A DNA stretch of 64,000 bases, from the NCBI GenBank assembly GCA_900618425.1, contig UZAN01039496.1:71548-135547 (forward strand). The letters are read 5' to 3'. The DNA is from Echinostoma caproni (lineage: Eukaryota > Platyhelminthes > Trematoda > Plagiorchiida > Echinostomatidae). Each line of letters opens with the position of its first letter. Position 1 is the stretch's first letter. Of this stretch, positions 60,418 to 64,000 are shown piece by piece. Below the pieces are notes generated by a model, which worked only from the letters and a program-made list of their open reading frames with translations, made no database searches and was not told where the DNA came from. Both the position numbers and the translations under genes were made by a program.

Positions 60418-63400
60418 TTGAATCTAAGCATGGCTATTAGGTCGAATAAATGCCAGCTTGAGCGTTTTTTTACTGCGGAGTCAGGGCAATAACTTGCTCA
60501 AAGTCCCACAATGGCACACTGAATCATTTCGTGTGCCTACTTCACGGCACGAAAAATGAACGGACCTGTTAAGGAATACAAACACACTACATTCTTGCCA
60601 GAGATGAGTCGTTTCGGTACTTTTCTAACTTAAAAAAGATCAGTACAAGGGCCAACAAACATTTAAAACAATAACAATTAATTTCAGTAAACAGATTAAA
60701 CTATCCAGAGATGTTTGTAATAAACATCATCACGCTGAAAGCAAAATAAACAACACAAGAGTGAAAATGATCTGATTTTGCAAGAATCACAAAGAATCAA
60801 ATGCAATTGTACTAGTCCGTAGAGGAGTTTTATTTCTATCCCACTGTTCTTTGAGTTGGTGATTCACTGAATGCTTGTCTGTCTGCCATGTTCAACCGAT
60901 TGCAATAGAAAACATGGCAGGCCTGCTTATTTCGCCGGAGAGAATTATGAAGCCAACGAATAAGCAAAAACATTTTGATTTGTTTTCAAACAAACCCTCG
61001 CGATGGATAACCCGTCTATGTGCAAATGAGTCAATGCTGAAATTGAGTCATGCATCAGAAGTGGAAAGATTGCTAAGATGGTACATAGAAAATGTAAAGT
61101 TATGACCTCTAGGCGCGATCATGCCTTCAAGCGGATAAGTACAAAGTGGTATGATCACAAACGGATTTCTGCTAAATAACCAAGTAAGGACATTGAAATG
61201 TAAATTTCCGACAAAACGCTCGTTGTCATTGCGCAAAAACCACATTTTGTTAAAGTAGACAGACATCGTTCATCGGAAATGTTTTCTTTGATTAATGCAT
61301 AGTCATGCAAGTGAAAGGTATTATACCAAGACTGGTTCACCTTCTGTCTCTTTTAATACATCCGAGTTGTTTTGCATTCAACCATGTCAAATCTTCTTCT
61401 CAGACGAGGAAAGCGTCTGTTGAATTCAGTCCGTTCAGTGCAATTGTGGGCATCGCAGCTGTGCGCAGTATCTCAGGTTGCTTTGTGATGAATCGAACAA
61501 GTGTGGATTACTTTAGAAACCCAGCGGTACACTAAAACCGCCTTAGAAACTTAAATGTGTCTGTCTGTTCATGAAGCTTGAAGCAGTATGTGATACCGAT
61601 AACCTGCGCAAACATCTAATAGGAAATATGAAATCGTGCAAGCCATGTTTCGTCAATTTCACCAAGATGATTTTCAAAAGCAGTGGTCTTTTGTTCAGAA
61701 GCTCAGATTTATTTTTTGTTCTATTTTCCCCAGTAATCACCAACCGTATTAGATAGTTCGTCCAGCAAACCATGAGCTATGTACACATGTAGCATTACTA
61801 CCTCCGACATCTTGTTGCGCGAAATCGGAAAGCCACTACTTCAATTTTGTCTACCTTTTAGATGTTCAAAGAAACAATGGGGGAATATTCTGCCAGATAA
61901 ACAAAGCTTTAAGTTGACTGGACTCCGGAGTTGATAAACCACAATAAACTAAGATATTTCTTTTCTCAACAGTATGTTTCTAGTTGTGTATCGCAAACGT
62001 CAAAACACCAAACCATAATACATGCAAATTTCAATTCTTGCTGAGTTTATTTTTAGTCAACCGCGTCTGAAATCTTATCGGCAAGATTTCGCGCTACAGG
62101 CCACCAAAAGTTATGAACGTGACACCCGCTATCTGATTGAGTAGATGTAGGGCAAGTGCTTATAATGAGCGCACCGAATTCTATTTAAGGATTTTATTGT
62201 CCCATTGGACGACACATATGGCCCTGGTATTGAAGAAAAATATTATAGTTCTCTATCCCTAAACTGCATGAAACAAACACACTATTGGATTGGTCACTGG
62301 CCTCCAAAGTTCTTACCATCCTTCATAATGCTATTATTTCCGAATATCGCGATGAAGTAAAATAGACAATATAGTGAAACATTTTGAGTCTGGACACACC
62401 TGATTAGTTCAAATTTACGTTGCACACTGCGACACCGACTTTGCTAAAAACCTAAACTAGCAAATCAATAACAGATTGAAACCCAGCACATTTAAAGAAC
62501 AAAATTGAAAAACAGCAACGTTTTGTACCTTTTAGTTTTTACTCTCTATTACGATATGAAAAGTTTATTCGGTATCGTTTGAATAGACTGAAATCGTCAA
62601 AAACGATTGATATGTCATGGAATATCTGAATATCTGGATAAATCGTGCACAAAATTTGCGTGAAACACACGATCCAACTAAACTTCTAGTCCTCGATTTA
62701 TAGTCATGCAATAATACTTTCCTAGTTTAGATGCTTTCCAGCGACCCACATTGCATAACGAAAATCAATAACTTGCAAAATCAACCCAGTTCAGCATTAG
62801 AGCTAACAGTCAATCACTGAACGTTTCACATCACGGATGTGTTCCAATANGCTCTCGGGAAGAAACATAACTTTTATTTTCCAGTTAATCACGAGGTATC
62901 GAAACTGAAACATTCGCTGGTCTGTCGGATTTGAAGGTAATCGACCGCTCGACTTGACCATCCACAGCCAAGGTCACCTAGTCAGGCAAACCTCCAGATG
63001 GTTAAATATAGCATATCATACAGTTCGCCCAAACGTGTTTACGTGGGCGAAATCAATGAATATTTTTCAATGCACGTGTTCCACTTATTAGTCCGTACGA
63101 TGCTAAATGTTCTTGAAATTGTGTTAAATATTAGGACCTCATTGTTTGTATTACGGAATGTTGAGTAACCGGAGATTGTTCTAAACATCAGCTGAGGGGG
63201 AGAGAGATTATTTTCGCAATAAACTTCACACCTCTGGAACTGATCAACTGAAAGCAAGCTGCAATAAATGAACTGAACCAAGTACCTAACTTCATAAAAA
63301 CAGCCATTTTCGACTTCCTGTTTAATCATTGAAGTATAAACAGTTCCGTTATTTGGTCGACTGGTCGTGTACATCGACTAGATCCGTATAGCAAAATGGA

Positions 63401-64000
63401 TAAGGTTGTCTGTACGAAAGCTGCAGCCCCATCTCCAGTGAACAATGAAGTGGATATCGAAACTTGCTCCATATTCTTGTTTGAAATAGGGTTGTGTGAA
63501 TTCCTCGTTAGTATTTCATCATTATGGGGGTCTGTGAAATATTGAAGCCTCGTTGGAAAAGAGCTTAGTGGAGAAAATCTTTCATTCTTTGACCGCGACC
63601 TCCTTCCTTGGATTTTAACAAAATTACTTTCTCAAGGTCATTTCTTCTTTATCGTTTACTACCTAATATCGCACATTTACATCACACTGTTAGACAAGAC
63701 AATTTAGGCTAAACTAATAAACAAGATCTAAAGTTGTCGGATAATATATGGGAACAAAATCGAACTGTTATCTCTTAGTCCAGATTTTCGTGATGATCAT
63801 AAACCGCTTTGTATTAGAGTCACGGGAACGGATCGAGGTAAATATGTATCTCTCGGGGGAATTTGACAGCATAACTAGCTAAGATCGGGAACCCAGTGGA
63901 ACAGGAGGAGTGGTACGGGCAAGGTTTTTGACTCGCAAGATATGAAGCCATTGTGGGCCATAAGACGTTAAAGGAACGAGGAGTAATACCGTAAAGTCTA
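60416..64000. other. No recognisable gene
   Basis: Open frames up to 111 codons (63039-63374 minus) without motifs, overlapping on both strands near 61048-61773. One N at 62850. I recognise no repeat or RNA gene. Confidence 0.45.

Noticed and set aside
1..64000. CRISPR arrays, operons, bacterial promoters or phage genes
   Set aside because: There are no regularly spaced repeats, no tightly packed genes and no ribosome-binding-site-led ORFs. Everything recognisable is of eukaryotic mobile-element type.

Overview
This is AT-rich eukaryotic nuclear DNA with scaffold gaps (N runs at 32977-33530, 47569-47572 and 52342-53249; single Ns at 48323 and 62850). I found no host protein-coding gene that I can recognise. 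Nearly all open frames are under 135 codons and overlap on both strands without family hallmarks, as expected of intergenic or long-intron DNA. What can be supported is a graveyard of mobile elements. Their mix (CR1-like and RTE-like non-LTR retrotransposons, a Penelope-like element, a pogo/Tigger DNA transposon, and tRNA-headed SINEs carrying hammerhead ribozyme relics resembling schistosome SM-alpha) points to a flatworm, most likely a digenean trematode. The organism is inferred, not proven. Layout: 1-5130 is featureless. 5131-5880 is a minus-strand CR1-like relic. 6340-8080 is an unexplained CpG-rich block. 8760-10030 is a decayed Tigger-type transposase. It is followed by a tRNA-derived SINE (10224-10360) and a second SINE family with a nearly intact hammerhead fold (11039-11168). 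15040-17000 may hold a very old antisense non-LTR element. From 17000 to 39490 there is little beyond simple repeats and a gap. 39490-43012 is the densest part: a minus-strand endonuclease-like relic faces a plus-strand CR1-like reverse transcriptase whose 3' region is split by SINE insertions. Further SINE pieces follow to 45036. 46486-46615 is a third tRNA-headed SINE with a decayed hammerhead. 48345-48677 is another non-LTR 3' end. An exact 299-bp tandem duplication (51734-52332) abuts a 908-bp gap, on whose other side lies a Penelope-like reverse transcriptase fragment. 59883-60235 is the 3' end of an RTE-like element, followed by a (TA)n microsatellite. None of these protein genes is intact: each has frameshifts, stops or a lost catalytic residue. 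The relationships are those of parasites and hosts: non-autonomous SINEs borrow LINE machinery and have landed repeatedly in and around the CR1-like copy near 42-45 kb. The most interesting signals are the two SINE families with the shared tRNA-head plus minimal-hammerhead plan, the inverted 60-bp module inside SINE family A, the face-to-face endonuclease/reverse transcriptase arrangement, and the perfect 299-bp duplication next to the Penelope-like fragment.
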